Source: CAISIP01 sp038247175 (GTDB lineage: Bacteria; Pseudomonadota; Gammaproteobacteria; Burkholderiales; Burkholderiaceae_C). From it: a stretch of 13,234 nucleotides of DNA. The stretch is from the NCBI GenBank assembly GCA_038247175.1, contig JBBRVD010000106.1, positions 1 through 13,234 of the forward strand, written 5' to 3'. The notes beneath the pieces were generated by a model. The model ran no database searches. It had not been told where the DNA came from and was given only the letters and a program-made list of their open reading frames with translations. The position numbers and the translations under genes were made by a program. The first letter of the stretch is position 1. Each line of letters starts with the position of its first letter. Shown one piece after another: positions 6,108 to 13,234 of this stretch.

Positions 6108-6797
6108 ATGATCAAGTCGGGAATTGACCAGGACGCCATCATCAGCATGTTTTCGCAAGCCACGGCCAAGCAGGGCGAGGCGCTGCGAACGGCGGTCAGC
6201 GAGGCCACGCTCAAGGCACTTCAAGGGCGCGAACTGAGCATGGAAAACATCCGCAAGGTGCTCAAGACGGTGACGCAGGCCAGTTCAGCCGGTGCCGCGC
6301 TCAATCCGGCCGGGCCGCACGACATCGAGGCGATGCTGGGCAAGGCGTTCGCCGGCATGGATGCGGCCTTGTTGCAGGCGGTGCAGGCCAATCGCAAGGC
6401 GCTGGAGCAGTTTGCAGCCCAGGGCGTGGACATGCAGGGCAAGCAGATGAAGACCGCGCTGGCCAATGTCGAGAAGATGGAGGACCTGTTCTTCGACACG
6501 GTCGGCAAGGCAGTCAAGGGTGTCAGTGGCCCACTGCAGGGGCCATGGGAGCAGGTGTTGTCGTCGATGAAGCTCAGTGGCACCAGCACGGGCAACCAGG
6601 CGAGCGAGGCAATCGAGCAACTGATGGCGCAATCGCGCGCTGCGCTGCGCGACAGTCGCGCCAGCAGCATGAAGGCGGCGCAGGCGATGATGGACAGCTA
6701 TGCCGCTCTGGTCAGCGGGGTGTTGATCGGCATGTCCGAAGGACTGGCGCAGGGCGGCTCGGCGGCCCCGGGCGAAGGACGTGCGCGCAGGAAGTGA
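6108..6797 (+). CDS. Phasin-like helical protein (DUF6781-type)
   Basis: A 229-aa soluble protein with no signal peptide or membrane helix, predicted almost wholly alpha-helical from its Ala/Gln/Glu/Lys-rich heptad-like pattern. It contains segments such as AIISMFSQATAKQGEALR, then MDAALLQAVQANRKALEQF near the middle, and YAALVSGVLIGMSEGLAQG at the end. The layout resembles phasins and, as I recall, the DUF6781 proteins of betaproteobacteria; both names are by eye. Phasins coat polyhydroxyalkanoate granules, but no polymer-synthesis gene is nearby, so that role is only a possibility. The start follows AGGAG (6097-6101) with a 6-nt spacer. The tail GRARRK is basic, and the stop codon lies inside the first unit of a 39-bp repeat array. 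Confidence 0.72.
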   Translation: MIKSGIDQDAIISMFSQATAKQGEALRTAVSEATLKALQGRELSMENIRKVLKTVTQASSAGAALNPAGPHDIEAMLGKAFAGMDAALLQAVQANRKALEQFAAQGVDMQGKQMKTALANVEKMEDLFFDTVGKAVKGVSGPLQGPWEQVLSSMKLSGTSTGNQASEAIEQLMAQSRAALRDSRASSMKAAQAMMDSYAALVSGVLIGMSEGLAQGGSAAPGEGRARRK

Positions 6798-6916
6798 CGC
6801 CCTGCCCCAGGTGCCGCTCGCGCGTATCCGAAGTGAAACCCTGCCCCAGGCGTCGCTCGCGCGTATCCGAAGTGAAACCCTGCCCCAGGCGTCGCTCGCG
6901 CGTATCCGGCGTATCC
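6791..6916. repeat. Three 39-bp tandem repeats spanning a stop codon
   Basis: Units lie at 6791-6829, 6830-6868 and 6869-6907, with an extra 9-bp piece GGCGTATCC to 6916. Each unit starts GAAGTGA, contains CCTGCCCCAGG and ends CGCTCGCGCGTATCC. Units 2 and 3 are identical; unit 1 differs at a few positions (AC for AA after TGA, and the start of the CGTCGC part). The first GAAGTGA is the last Lys codon and stop of the phasin-like gene, so the array grew from that gene's tail. The period is 13 codons, so TGA recurs in the same frame at 6834-6836 and 6873-6875. Confidence 0.93.
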
Positions 6917-6930
6917 GGTTGACAAGAGGC

Positions 6931-7680
6931 GTGGCTCGGGGCTGGAGCCGTGCGACTGCAAGGATCCGGCGCGTGTGGCTGGGTGCCTGGCTGATGGCAC
7001 TGGTGCCCATGGCGGGCGCCGCGCCGTTCGAGGATTCAATGGCGCAACGCATGCTGGCCTGCACCGGTTGCCATGGCAAGGACGGGCGTGCCGTGGGCGC
7101 TGTCTATTTCCCGCGTATCGCCGGCAAGCCGACGGGCTATCTGTACAACCAGCTGCGCAACTTTCGGGATGGGCGCCGTTCCTATGCGCTGATGTCCGGC
7201 CTGCTCGCGACGCTGAGCGACGAGTACCTGCAGGAGATCGCACGCTATTTCTCCGCGCTTGATCTTCCGTATCCGGCACCAGCTTTGCCCAACCTGTCGC
7301 CGCAGGTTGCCAGCGTGGCGCTGGCGTTGGTCGAGCAGGGCGATCCGCAACGCAAGCTGGCCGCGTGCACCACCTGCCATGGCGCTGCACTCACCGGCGT
7401 ATTGCCTCATGTGCCGGGCCTGCTCGGGTTGCCGCGTGACTACATCAACGCGCAACTCGGTGCCTGGAGGACCGGCCAGCGGCATGCGGCCGGGCCCGAT
7501 TGCATGGCGCTGGTGGCCCGTGCCCTGACCATCGACGAGGTGTCGGCTGTCAGCGCCTGGTTGTCGTCGCAGCCCCTGCCAGCCGATACCCGTGCGATCG
7601 CTGCGTCGCGCTTGCAGCGCAGCGATACGGAGCGGCCCGCTTGCGGCAGTGCTCCGGAGCTGGAAGGCGGGTCGCGATGA
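6931..7680 (+). CDS. Di-haem c-type cytochrome (c4-like)
   Basis: A 249-aa exported electron carrier from this start. It has a signal peptide (basic ARIRR, core VWLGAWLMALVPMAGA) and two class I cytochrome domains with haem motifs CTGCH (44-48) and CTTCH (146-150). Likely axial methionines are M88 in YALMSG and the one in GPDCMALVARALT; this second pattern is typical of cytochrome c4. It would carry electrons in the periplasm to a terminal oxidase. The stop overlaps the next cytochrome's start (ATGA). The start is uncertain: GTG at 6931 keeps an arginine-rich n-region but its AAGAGG is only 1 nt away. GTG at 6973 has a good AAGGA at 8 nt but loses the basic residues. No in-frame ATG suits. 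Confidence 0.85.
   Translation: MARGWSRATARIRRVWLGAWLMALVPMAGAAPFEDSMAQRMLACTGCHGKDGRAVGAVYFPRIAGKPTGYLYNQLRNFRDGRRSYALMSGLLATLSDEYLQEIARYFSALDLPYPAPALPNLSPQVASVALALVEQGDPQRKLAACTTCHGAALTGVLPHVPGLLGLPRDYINAQLGAWRTGQRHAAGPDCMALVARALTIDEVSAVSAWLSSQPLPADTRAIAASRLQRSDTERPACGSAPELEGGSR
6960..6964 (+). promoter_or_regulatory. Shine-Dalgarno for an alternative cytochrome start
   Basis: AAGGA lies 8 nt before GTG at 6973. It is the best ribosome-binding site in this stretch, but starting there leaves a signal peptide without positive charges. Confidence 0.35.
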
Positions 7681-8966
7681 GCCGACTGCGTCGCGCCGGG
7701 GTCGTCGTCGGTCTCGGTTTGCTGATCCTGGCAGCCGGGTTATGGTGGTGGCAGGCTGGCCGGTCCGGTGTGCCTTTGTCCCCGCCGGCAGAACTGCGGG
7801 CGGGAGTGGCCAGCCGGGTCGAGCAAGGTGCATACCTGGCACGGGCCGGCAATTGCATGTTGTGTCACACCCCGACCGGCGGCGCGCCATATGCCGGAGG
7901 GCGCGCGATCGAGACGCCTTTCGGCACGGTCTATTCAAGCAACCTGACGCCGGACCGGGAGACCGGCATCGGCACCTGGACCTCTGTCGACTTCTGGCGC
8001 GCGATGCATGAAGGACGTTCCAAGGACGGCAGTCTGCTGTTGCCCGCCTTTCCGTACACCAGCTTCACCCAGGTCAGCCAGGACGATGCCAACGCCTTGT
8101 TCGCCTACCTGCGCAGCCTGCCGGCGGTGCAGCAGCCGAACCGTGCCCATGCCTTGCGCTGGCCGTACGACTCGCAACTGGCGCTGGCGGCCTGGCGGAC
8201 CCTGTATTTCGAGCCAATGGCATTCCAGAGCGACCCGGCGCGCGCGCCCGAGTGGAACAGAGGCGCCTATCTGGTGCGCGGCCTGGGGCACTGCAGCGCC
8301 TGCCACACGTCGCGCAACCGGCTTGGCGCCGTCGATGATCGTCTCGACCTCTCGGGCGGGCCGATGCCGATGCAGAACTGGTATGCGCCGTCACTGGTGC
8401 AGGCGTCCGAAGCCGGGCTGGGCGAGTGGTCGTCGGACGAGATCGTGCGGCTGCTGCAGACCGGTGTTGCCGCCTCGGCCAGTGTCATCGGGCCGATGGC
8501 CGAAGTCGTGTTGCACAGCACCCAGTACCTGACGCCGCAGGATCTGCGCGCGATCGCGGTCTATCTCCAGTCGCTCGCGCAGCACGAGTCAACGTCGCGC
8601 GCCAGCGGTGTTGCGCCCGCACCGGCACAGGCGTCGGCGCTGGGCGCCGATATCTACGACACGCAGTGTGCAGGGTGCCACGGTGACAACGGCCAGGGCG
8701 TGGCTGGCGCCTATCCGGCGCTGGCGGGCAACCGGGCGGTGCTGATGACCCCTACCGCCAATCTGGTGCAGGTCGTGTTGCACGGCGGATTCGCACCTGC
8801 CACCCGGGGCAATCCGCGACCGTTCGGCATGCCGCCCTACAAGCTCGAGCTCGATGACCGGTCAGTGGCCGCGGTGCTGACCTATATCCGTGCAGCCTGG
8901 GGCAACAACGCAGCGCCGCTACGCGAACTCGATGTGGCCCGCTACCGCGGCACTGCGCAGCGCTGA
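7677..8966 (+). CDS. Membrane-anchored tri-haem c-type cytochrome
   Basis: A 429-aa protein with an N-terminal membrane anchor (about 7-25) and three cytochrome c domains with haem motifs CMLCH (60-64), CSACH (206-210) and CAGCH (331-335). A Pro/Ala-rich linker (about 310-322) separates the third domain. The layout and length match the tri-haem subunits of periplasmic membrane-bound dehydrogenases (alcohol, gluconate or aldehyde type). These pass electrons from a flavin, PQQ or molybdenum catalytic subunit to ubiquinone or an oxidase. No catalytic subunit is present here. ATG at 7677 overlaps the TGA of the di-haem gene, so the two are translationally coupled and probably work together. Confidence 0.87.
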   Translation: MSRLRRAGVVVGLGLLILAAGLWWWQAGRSGVPLSPPAELRAGVASRVEQGAYLARAGNCMLCHTPTGGAPYAGGRAIETPFGTVYSSNLTPDRETGIGTWTSVDFWRAMHEGRSKDGSLLLPAFPYTSFTQVSQDDANALFAYLRSLPAVQQPNRAHALRWPYDSQLALAAWRTLYFEPMAFQSDPARAPEWNRGAYLVRGLGHCSACHTSRNRLGAVDDRLDLSGGPMPMQNWYAPSLVQASEAGLGEWSSDEIVRLLQTGVAASASVIGPMAEVVLHSTQYLTPQDLRAIAVYLQSLAQHESTSRASGVAPAPAQASALGADIYDTQCAGCHGDNGQGVAGAYPALAGNRAVLMTPTANLVQVVLHGGFAPATRGNPRPFGMPPYKLELDDRSVAAVLTYIRAAWGNNAAPLRELDVARYRGTAQR

Positions 8967-9015
8967 CGTCGGGGCCCGACCTGCCGCGGGCGGTCCGGGA
9001 GATGGCTGCTTCGCG

Positions 9016-9333
9016 TCAGAGCAAACGCGTGAGGAAGGCCGGCAGGCTCCCGCGCATGGCACTCCAGGTGCGCCAGGCGAAGAAACCGCGGCGCGTCCAG
9101 CGCAACACGCCCGACGGGCGCAGCAAGACGACACTGCCAACCGCAGCAGCGACGGCCAGCGGGTGTTGCAGCGCAAACTGCCTGCAGCGGTCGAACAGGC
9201 TGGCTAGCCGCTCGCCCACCTGCAGCGCACGGGCAACCGGCAGCACCTGCACTGCCAGTGTCCGGCGTTGCTGGCCCATGCGCTCGAGCAGGCGCCCGCG
9301 CTGCAACTGCAATTCAATCAGGCGTCGTTGCAT
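9016..9333 (-). CDS. yqjK: YqjK-like membrane-associated protein
   Basis: A 105-aa protein. A basic, Gln/Arg-rich helix (MQRRLIELQLQRGRLLERM) is followed by a hydrophobic segment near residues 57-73 (HPLAVAAAVGSVVLLRP) and a basic C-terminus. Together with its position after yqjD and yqjE this fits the YqjK family. The function is unknown. Its start overlaps the end of yqjE by 20 nt, which indicates co-translation. It converges with the tri-haem cytochrome gene, with 49 bp between stops and no clear terminator. Confidence 0.72.
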   Translation of the reverse strand: MQRRLIELQLQRGRLLERMGQQRRTLAVQVLPVARALQVGERLASLFDRCRQFALQHPLAVAAAVGSVVLLRPSGVLRWTRRGFFAWRTWSAMRGSLPAFLTRLL

Positions 9334-9718
9334 GGCCAGAGGCTTGCTTGAGCTGCCGCAGGTCTTCGCGCAACTGGTCCAGGCTGGCCTCGAACGGCGA
9401 GTCGGATCGCTGCACCATCTGCATCAGGGCGCGGTAGGCCAGCGCGGCAAAGACCAGAAACAGCGTGGCAAAGATGCCCAGCACGCCCAGCCGCAGCTCC
9501 CACAGCCACAGTGTGACCAGGGCCACGACCAGCAGGGCGGCAATGAGGGCGGTGAACATCAGGGCCTGGGCCAGCAGCAGCATGCGCATGATGCGCAGCT
9601 TTTCGACCTCGACCTCATTGCCCAGCAGCTCCACGCGGGTCTGCACCATGGCCATCAGCGTGATGGACAGGTTTTGCAGACTGGCAAAAAAGCTTTCGCG
9701 CGTTCCCTGCCTGGACAT
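9314..9718 (-). CDS. yqjE: YqjE-like protein (holin superfamily III name)
   Basis: A 134-aa inner-membrane protein with a cytoplasmic amphipathic start (about 1-45) and two hydrophobic helices (about 47-73 and 77-98). A charged C-terminal helix (about 104-130) follows. This is the layout of the YqjE/Holin-X family, often annotated as phage holin. Position between yqjD and yqjK shows it is a housekeeping membrane protein and not part of a prophage. It starts 38 nt after the yqjD stop with no strong Shine-Dalgarno. In E. coli the cluster is induced in stationary phase; regulation here is not visible. Confidence 0.78.
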   Translation of the reverse strand: MSRQGTRESFFASLQNLSITLMAMVQTRVELLGNEVEVEKLRIMRMLLLAQALMFTALIAALLVVALVTLWLWELRLGVLGIFATLFLVFAALAYRALMQMVQRSDSPFEASLDQLREDLRQLKQASGHATTPD

Positions 9719-9756
9719 GGTGTCGTCGCCCCGGGGCCAAGGACGGTGTTGGTGCG

Positions 9757-10074
9757 TCAGCGACGGCTGATGATGAGGCCCACCAGCAAGCCGACGCCGG
9801 CTGCAATGCCGACGGCGGTCCAGGGCGACTCATGCACATAGGTGTCGGTGGCGCGCGCCGCGGCCCGCGTCTTGGCAACGAGTGCCTCTTCGGCGTCGCT
9901 CAGCCTCGCCTTGGCGCCTTGCAGACGTTCCTGGATGCGTGCACGCAAGGTCGCAACCTTCTCGCCAGCCTGGTCGGCCGTGGCGTGCAGAATGTCTTCC
10001 GCGTCGGCGATCACCGTTTTCATGTCGGTGACCAGCTGTTGTTGTTCGGAGATGGCAGATTGTTGTGTTTCCAT
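9757..10074 (-). CDS. yqjD: YqjD/ElaB-family (DUF883) ribosome-associated membrane protein
   Basis: A 105-aa protein with a long coiled-coil-like helix (about 8-80: EQQQLVTDMKTVIADAEDIL and following heptads). A C-terminal membrane anchor follows (about 84-103, WTAVGIAAGVGLLVGLIISR) with two final arginines. This is the ElaB/YqjD family. E. coli YqjD binds ribosomes through its N-terminal part and tethers them to the inner membrane in stationary phase. The ATG at 10074 has AGGAG with an 8-nt spacer; the longer open frame upstream lacks support. It heads the yqjD-yqjE-yqjK operon. Confidence 0.87.
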   Translation of the reverse strand: METQQSAISEQQQLVTDMKTVIADAEDILHATADQAGEKVATLRARIQERLQGAKARLSDAEEALVAKTRAAARATDTYVHESPWTAVGIAAGVGLLVGLIISRR

Positions 10075-10260
10075 CGCAATGGCTCCTGGTTGGTTGCGGT
10101 CAAGCCGTTCAAGGTTATCAGAATCGACGCTGTTCGATGCAGGCCACACAGTACGATGGGGCATCGGACGATCGCGGCCTCACACCAGCTGCAGCGTGCC
10201 ACGCCCCGTTGCGGGCCCATTTGCGCCAACGCAGGAAAGCTGCAATCGCGGGCTACCCGG

Positions 10261-11391
10261 TCACTTGCGGGCGCCGCCCCAGAACGTCAGGCCTCCCAGC
10301 AACGCGAAGCCCAGTCCGACCCAGGACAGGCGTGCAAACCCCAGACTTGCGCTGGCTGCGCCGCCGAGTGCCGCGCCCAGCGCGGTACCGAAATACAGCA
10401 TCGACGTATTCAGGCTGAACAGCACTGGCGCCTGGCGCATCGAGACGCCCGCCAGTCGAGCCTGGGTCGGGGCCATCATGCCGAATCCGGCGGTTCCCCA
10501 GGCCATGAACACGGCCACCATCGCCAGGTACGACCCGGCTGTCAAGGGCACCAGCAACATCATCAGGGACAACACCGCCAGCTGACAGCGCAAGGTGCGC
10601 ATCGCGCCAAAACGGTCGTTCGCCCAGCCACCGGACAGCGTACCGGTGACACCAGCGATTCCGAACAACATCAGCGTCAGCGACAACTGCTCCGGGCTCA
10701 TCGGGTTGAGCGCCAGCAGCACCGGCCCTGAATAAGAGAACACGGTGAAGATCGCGCTGAAATACAGCAGTGTCAGGCCCAGACTGCGCAGCACCTCGCC
10801 CTGGCGCAGCACCTCTCCCAGGCCGCTGAAGGTGGCCCCGGGCGCGTCGACGCGCCGTGGCATCCGCAACGACACCAGCGCCAGCATCAACAGGGCGCAG
10901 ATCGCAATGGCCAGCGTCGGCACGCGCCAACCGAAGCGCAGGCCAAGCCAGGCGCCCAGCGGCAGGCCGATCACATAGCTCAGGCTCATGCCCAGAAACG
11001 TCACCGACAAGGCCTTGCCGCGCAAGGCCGGCTCGACGATGGCCACCGCGATACTGGCAGCGATCGGTGTGAACACGGCGCCGACACCCATCAGCACCCG
11101 CCCCAGCAGCAGGGTATGCAGGTCGGGCGCCCAGGCACACAGGAGCAGACCGCCAGCGAACAGGACCAGCGCCAGTTGCAGTGCCGAGCGGCGTTGCCAG
11201 CGTCCGGTGGCCATCAGCAGCATCGGCGCAAGCAGGGCGCTGGCGATGGCGTAGACCGTCATCGACTGACCGGCTGCACCCACGCTGACTTGCAGCGATT
11301 GCGCCACCGGTTGCAGGATGCCAGCCAGGCTGAAGGCGCCGGTTCCGATCACCAGGTTACAGGCCGCAAGCAGATAGAGGAGATGCGGCAC
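10261..11391 (-). CDS. MFS transporter (DHA1-type efflux family)
   Basis: A 376-aa inner-membrane protein with about twelve hydrophobic helices. Motif-A-like loops are present (GRWQRR after helix 2, and the corresponding WANDRFGAMR in the second half). FTPIAASIAVAIVEPALRGKALS matches the helix 4-5 region of the AraJ/purine-efflux-like DHA1 subgroup. The protein is probably a proton-coupled exporter of sugars, nucleosides or drugs; the substrate is not readable. The start is GTG, 13 nt after the stop of the phosphodiesterase gene, without a strong Shine-Dalgarno, so translation may be coupled. The length is slightly short for MFS but both halves are complete. Confidence 0.85.
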   Translation of the reverse strand: MPHLLYLLAACNLVIGTGAFSLAGILQPVAQSLQVSVGAAGQSMTVYAIASALLAPMLLMATGRWQRRSALQLALVLFAGGLLLCAWAPDLHTLLLGRVLMGVGAVFTPIAASIAVAIVEPALRGKALSVTFLGMSLSYVIGLPLGAWLGLRFGWRVPTLAIAICALLMLALVSLRMPRRVDAPGATFSGLGEVLRQGEVLRSLGLTLLYFSAIFTVFSYSGPVLLALNPMSPEQLSLTLMLFGIAGVTGTLSGGWANDRFGAMRTLRCQLAVLSLMMLLVPLTAGSYLAMVAVFMAWGTAGFGMMAPTQARLAGVSMRQAPVLFSLNTSMLYFGTALGAALGGAASASLGFARLSWVGLGFALLGGLTFWGGARK

Positions 11392-11404
11392 CGCAAGTGG
11401 GACG

Positions 11405-12406
11405 TCAGGGGGGAATGGGTGGTGGAAGTGGAAGCCTCGCGCGCTGCATGGCGGCGCGCAGCCGATCCGGGTAGTCGGTGATGATACCGTCCACGCCCCA
11501 GCCGATCAGGCGGTCCATGTCGGCAGCCTCGTTGACGGTCCAGGGCAACACCTTGACACCCAGTTGCTGCGCGGCCTTGACCTTTGCTGCGTCGATATCG
11601 TTGTAGTTGGGAGACCACAGGCGACCGCCACTGGCCTTGATCATGTGTGCTGCCGATGCATGGTCGCGCCAGAGGATACCGGCGGTCCAGGCCGGATCCC
11701 TGACGTTGTTGGAGCGTGGAGACTCCACTGTCAAATACACGGTCTCGATCGACGGCGCGAGCTTCTGCACCAGTTGCAAGGTGCGCCAGTCGAAGCTGAT
11801 GATGCGCACGCGCTCCTGCATCCGGGCCTGCCGGACCACCGCCAGTACGGCGTCAACGAACTCCTGCACACCGACCGTCTCCTGCGGCCGGTTCGGGAAG
11901 ATCTTGGTCTCGATCGCAAACTGCACCTGGTTCGCGCCAAGCTGGTTGACGCGCGCGAACAAGGCGGCCAGGGTCGGAATGCGTTCCCCGTCACGCGGCT
12001 GCTGCTCTGCGAACGGGCGCCCGTATTCACTCGATGGATCGAGGCGTCCGACGTCATATGTCTGCAGCTGAGCCAGCGTCAGCGTGCGGATCAGCGGACC
12101 TTTGTCCTTGAGCCAACGGCCCTGCGCGTCCCGGGTCAAGGCCGGATGGAGTGCTGGGTCGTGCGATATCACCGGTATGCCATCGGCGGTGATGGCAATG
12201 TCGAGCTCGAGGGTCGTGACGCCGACGGCGAGCGTGCGCTCAAACCCCGCCAGCGTGTTTTCCGGCAGCAGGCCGCGCGCGCCCCGATGACCCTGCAATT
12301 CGAAGGCGCAGGCCGGCAGTGCGAGCAGCAGCGTCGCTGCGACCATCACCGACATCCGTACGTCAGCGCGCCAACCGTGCACCGCTCTCAAGGTCCATTC
12401 GGTCAT
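11405..12406 (-). CDS. glpQ: Exported glycerophosphodiester phosphodiesterase
   Basis: A 333-aa periplasmic enzyme that hydrolyses glycerophosphodiesters from phospholipid turnover to glycerol-3-phosphate and an alcohol. Active-site features are HRGARGLLPENT with H40/R41, metal ligands E67 and D69 in ELDI, catalytic H82 in SHDP, and E166/K168 in AIETK. Later family motifs are WTVNE and WGVDGIITDYPD. The signal peptide runs to ALPACA (residue 34); the Cys is in a poor lipobox (Pro before Ala), so cleavage by signal peptidase I seems likelier. The start at 12406 has a GGGGG-type Shine-Dalgarno; ATG at codon 18 is an alternative. The MFS gene follows closely. The glpQ symbol is by function only. 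Confidence 0.87.
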   Translation of the reverse strand: MTEWTLRAVHGWRADVRMSVMVAATLLLALPACAFELQGHRGARGLLPENTLAGFERTLAVGVTTLELDIAITADGIPVISHDPALHPALTRDAQGRWLKDKGPLIRTLTLAQLQTYDVGRLDPSSEYGRPFAEQQPRDGERIPTLAALFARVNQLGANQVQFAIETKIFPNRPQETVGVQEFVDAVLAVVRQARMQERVRIISFDWRTLQLVQKLAPSIETVYLTVESPRSNNVRDPAWTAGILWRDHASAAHMIKASGGRLWSPNYNDIDAAKVKAAQQLGVKVLPWTVNEAADMDRLIGWGVDGIITDYPDRLRAAMQRARLPLPPPIPP

Positions 12407-12479
12407 GGAAAAACCCCCGTCAGCCCGGCATCATGAGGTGCCAGTTGCCACTGGGCAGTGTACCGGGATCGACGGCCTG

Positions 12480-13223
12480 TCAGTGCCCCAGGATCTTTGA
12501 CAGGAAGTCCTTGCTGCGTTCGTTCTGCGGGTTGTTGAAGAACTCGGTGGGCGTGTTCTGCTCGACGATCTGCCCCTGGTCCATGAAGATGACACGGTTG
12601 GCGACCGCCTTGGCAAATCCCATTTCGTGCGTCACGCACAACATGGTGATGCCCTGGTCAGCCATTTCGACCATGACATCGAGCACCTCCTTGATCATCT
12701 CCGGGTCCAGCGCCGAGGTGGGCTCGTCGAACAGCATGATCTTGGGCGTCAGGCACAAGGCGCGTGCGATCGCCACCCGCTGCTGCTGTCCACCCGAGAG
12801 TTGCAACGGGTATTTCTGCGCCTGTTCGGCGATACGCACCCGCTCGAGCTGGGCCATGGCCTTGGCTTCGGCTTCCTTCTTGGGCATCTTGCCAACCCAC
12901 ATCGGCGAGAGCGTCAGGTTCTCGAGTACGGTCAGGTGCGGAAACAGGTTGAACTGCTGGAACACCATGCCGACCTTCTTGCGCACATCGTCCACCGCCT
13001 TGACGTCATCCGTCAACTCGACCCCATCGACGACCAGCCGGCCTTCCTGGTGTTCCTCGAGCCGGTTGATGCAGCGGATCAAGGTCGACTTGCCGGAGCC
13101 GGACGGGCCGCAGATGACAATGCGCTCGCCAAGCGCCACGCTCAGGTCGATATCGCGCAGCACGTGGAAATTGTTGCCGTACCACTTGTTGAGCTTGTCG
13201 AAGACGATGATGGGTTCTGCCAT
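12480..13223 (-). CDS. Polar amino acid ABC transporter ATPase (AapP/GlnQ type)
   Basis: A 247-aa ATPase that drives inner-membrane amino acid uptake. Walker A GPSGSGKST (39-47), Q-loop Q89/Q90, signature LSGGQQQR (142-149), Walker B IMLFDEP (162-168) and H-loop H199 are intact, and the length is normal for the PAAT family. Stretches such as SPMWVGKMPKKEAEAKAM resemble AapP, the ATPase of general L-amino acid transporters. The permease and binding-protein genes are not in the window; they probably lie beyond the right edge, since this gene would be the last of such an operon. It is separated from the phosphodiesterase gene by 73 bp with no clear terminator. Confidence 0.93.
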   Translation of the reverse strand: MAEPIIVFDKLNKWYGNNFHVLRDIDLSVALGERIVICGPSGSGKSTLIRCINRLEEHQEGRLVVDGVELTDDVKAVDDVRKKVGMVFQQFNLFPHLTVLENLTLSPMWVGKMPKKEAEAKAMAQLERVRIAEQAQKYPLQLSGGQQQRVAIARALCLTPKIMLFDEPTSALDPEMIKEVLDVMVEMADQGITMLCVTHEMGFAKAVANRVIFMDQGQIVEQNTPTEFFNNPQNERSKDFLSKILGH

Positions 13224-13234
13224 GGGAGCCTATG

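Noticed and set aside
6791..6916. CRISPR-like or integron-like array
   Set aside because: The 39-bp units abut without unique spacers, and no cas or integrase gene is present.
6919..6924. TTGACA as a -35 promoter element for the cytochrome genes
   Set aside because: No acceptable -10 is found 16-18 bp downstream, where the sequence is GC-rich.
8968..8980. GTCGGGGCCCGAC as a two-way terminator between converging genes
   Set aside because: As a hairpin the stem is only about 4-6 bp with almost no loop, and no T tract follows on either strand.
9314..9718. Prophage remnant suggested by a holin-like protein
   Set aside because: The protein belongs to the chromosomal yqjD-yqjE-yqjK set and no other phage gene is near.

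Overview
This is a chromosomal-type window of high G+C DNA. It most likely comes from a betaproteobacterium of the order Burkholderiales, perhaps near the Alcaligenaceae. The inference rests on the set of families together (a PXPV-repeat protein, a PhoP/PhoQ pair with a PepSY protein, an AapP-type ABC ATPase, a YqjD/YqjE/YqjK trio, paired c-type cytochromes) and on strong G/C third-position bias. No database search was possible, so the taxon is only a guess. I see no rRNA, tRNA, CRISPR array, transposase or prophage module.

Left part (1-3993). The first 409 bases hold no convincing gene but carry a short tandem repeat (nine units of 8 or 9 bp, each with a GATC). From about 3.96 kb leftward, everything is on the minus strand: a YcfJ-like glycine-zipper envelope protein, a small PepSY protein, a PhoP-type response regulator, a PhoQ-type histidine kinase, and a secreted PXPV-repeat protein with 63-bp internal repeats. 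The first and last of these genes have almost the same promoter: a direct repeat GTTCAGSCTGSGTTCA (11-bp period, like a PhoP box), then exactly 12 bp, then CACCAT, then a short leader. This looks like an autoregulated PhoP/PhoQ envelope-stress circuit whose target genes flank the regulator.

Middle part (3994-6107). On the minus strand are a DMT/EamA transporter, glyoxalase I (all four metal ligands present) 13 nt upstream of it, and a secreted DUF4864-type protein. A 260-bp divergent intergenic region follows, with two perfect dyads.

Right part (6108-13234). A phasin-like helical protein lies on the plus strand. Its stop codon sits inside the first of three 39-bp tandem repeats. The repeats lead into a di-haem c4-like cytochrome and a membrane-anchored tri-haem cytochrome translated from an overlapping ATGA. 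No dehydrogenase is encoded with them. Facing them on the minus strand are yqjD-yqjE-yqjK (membrane-linked stationary-phase-type proteins), an MFS efflux transporter just downstream of an exported glycerophosphodiester phosphodiesterase, and the ATPase of a polar amino acid ABC transporter whose other subunits lie beyond the right edge.
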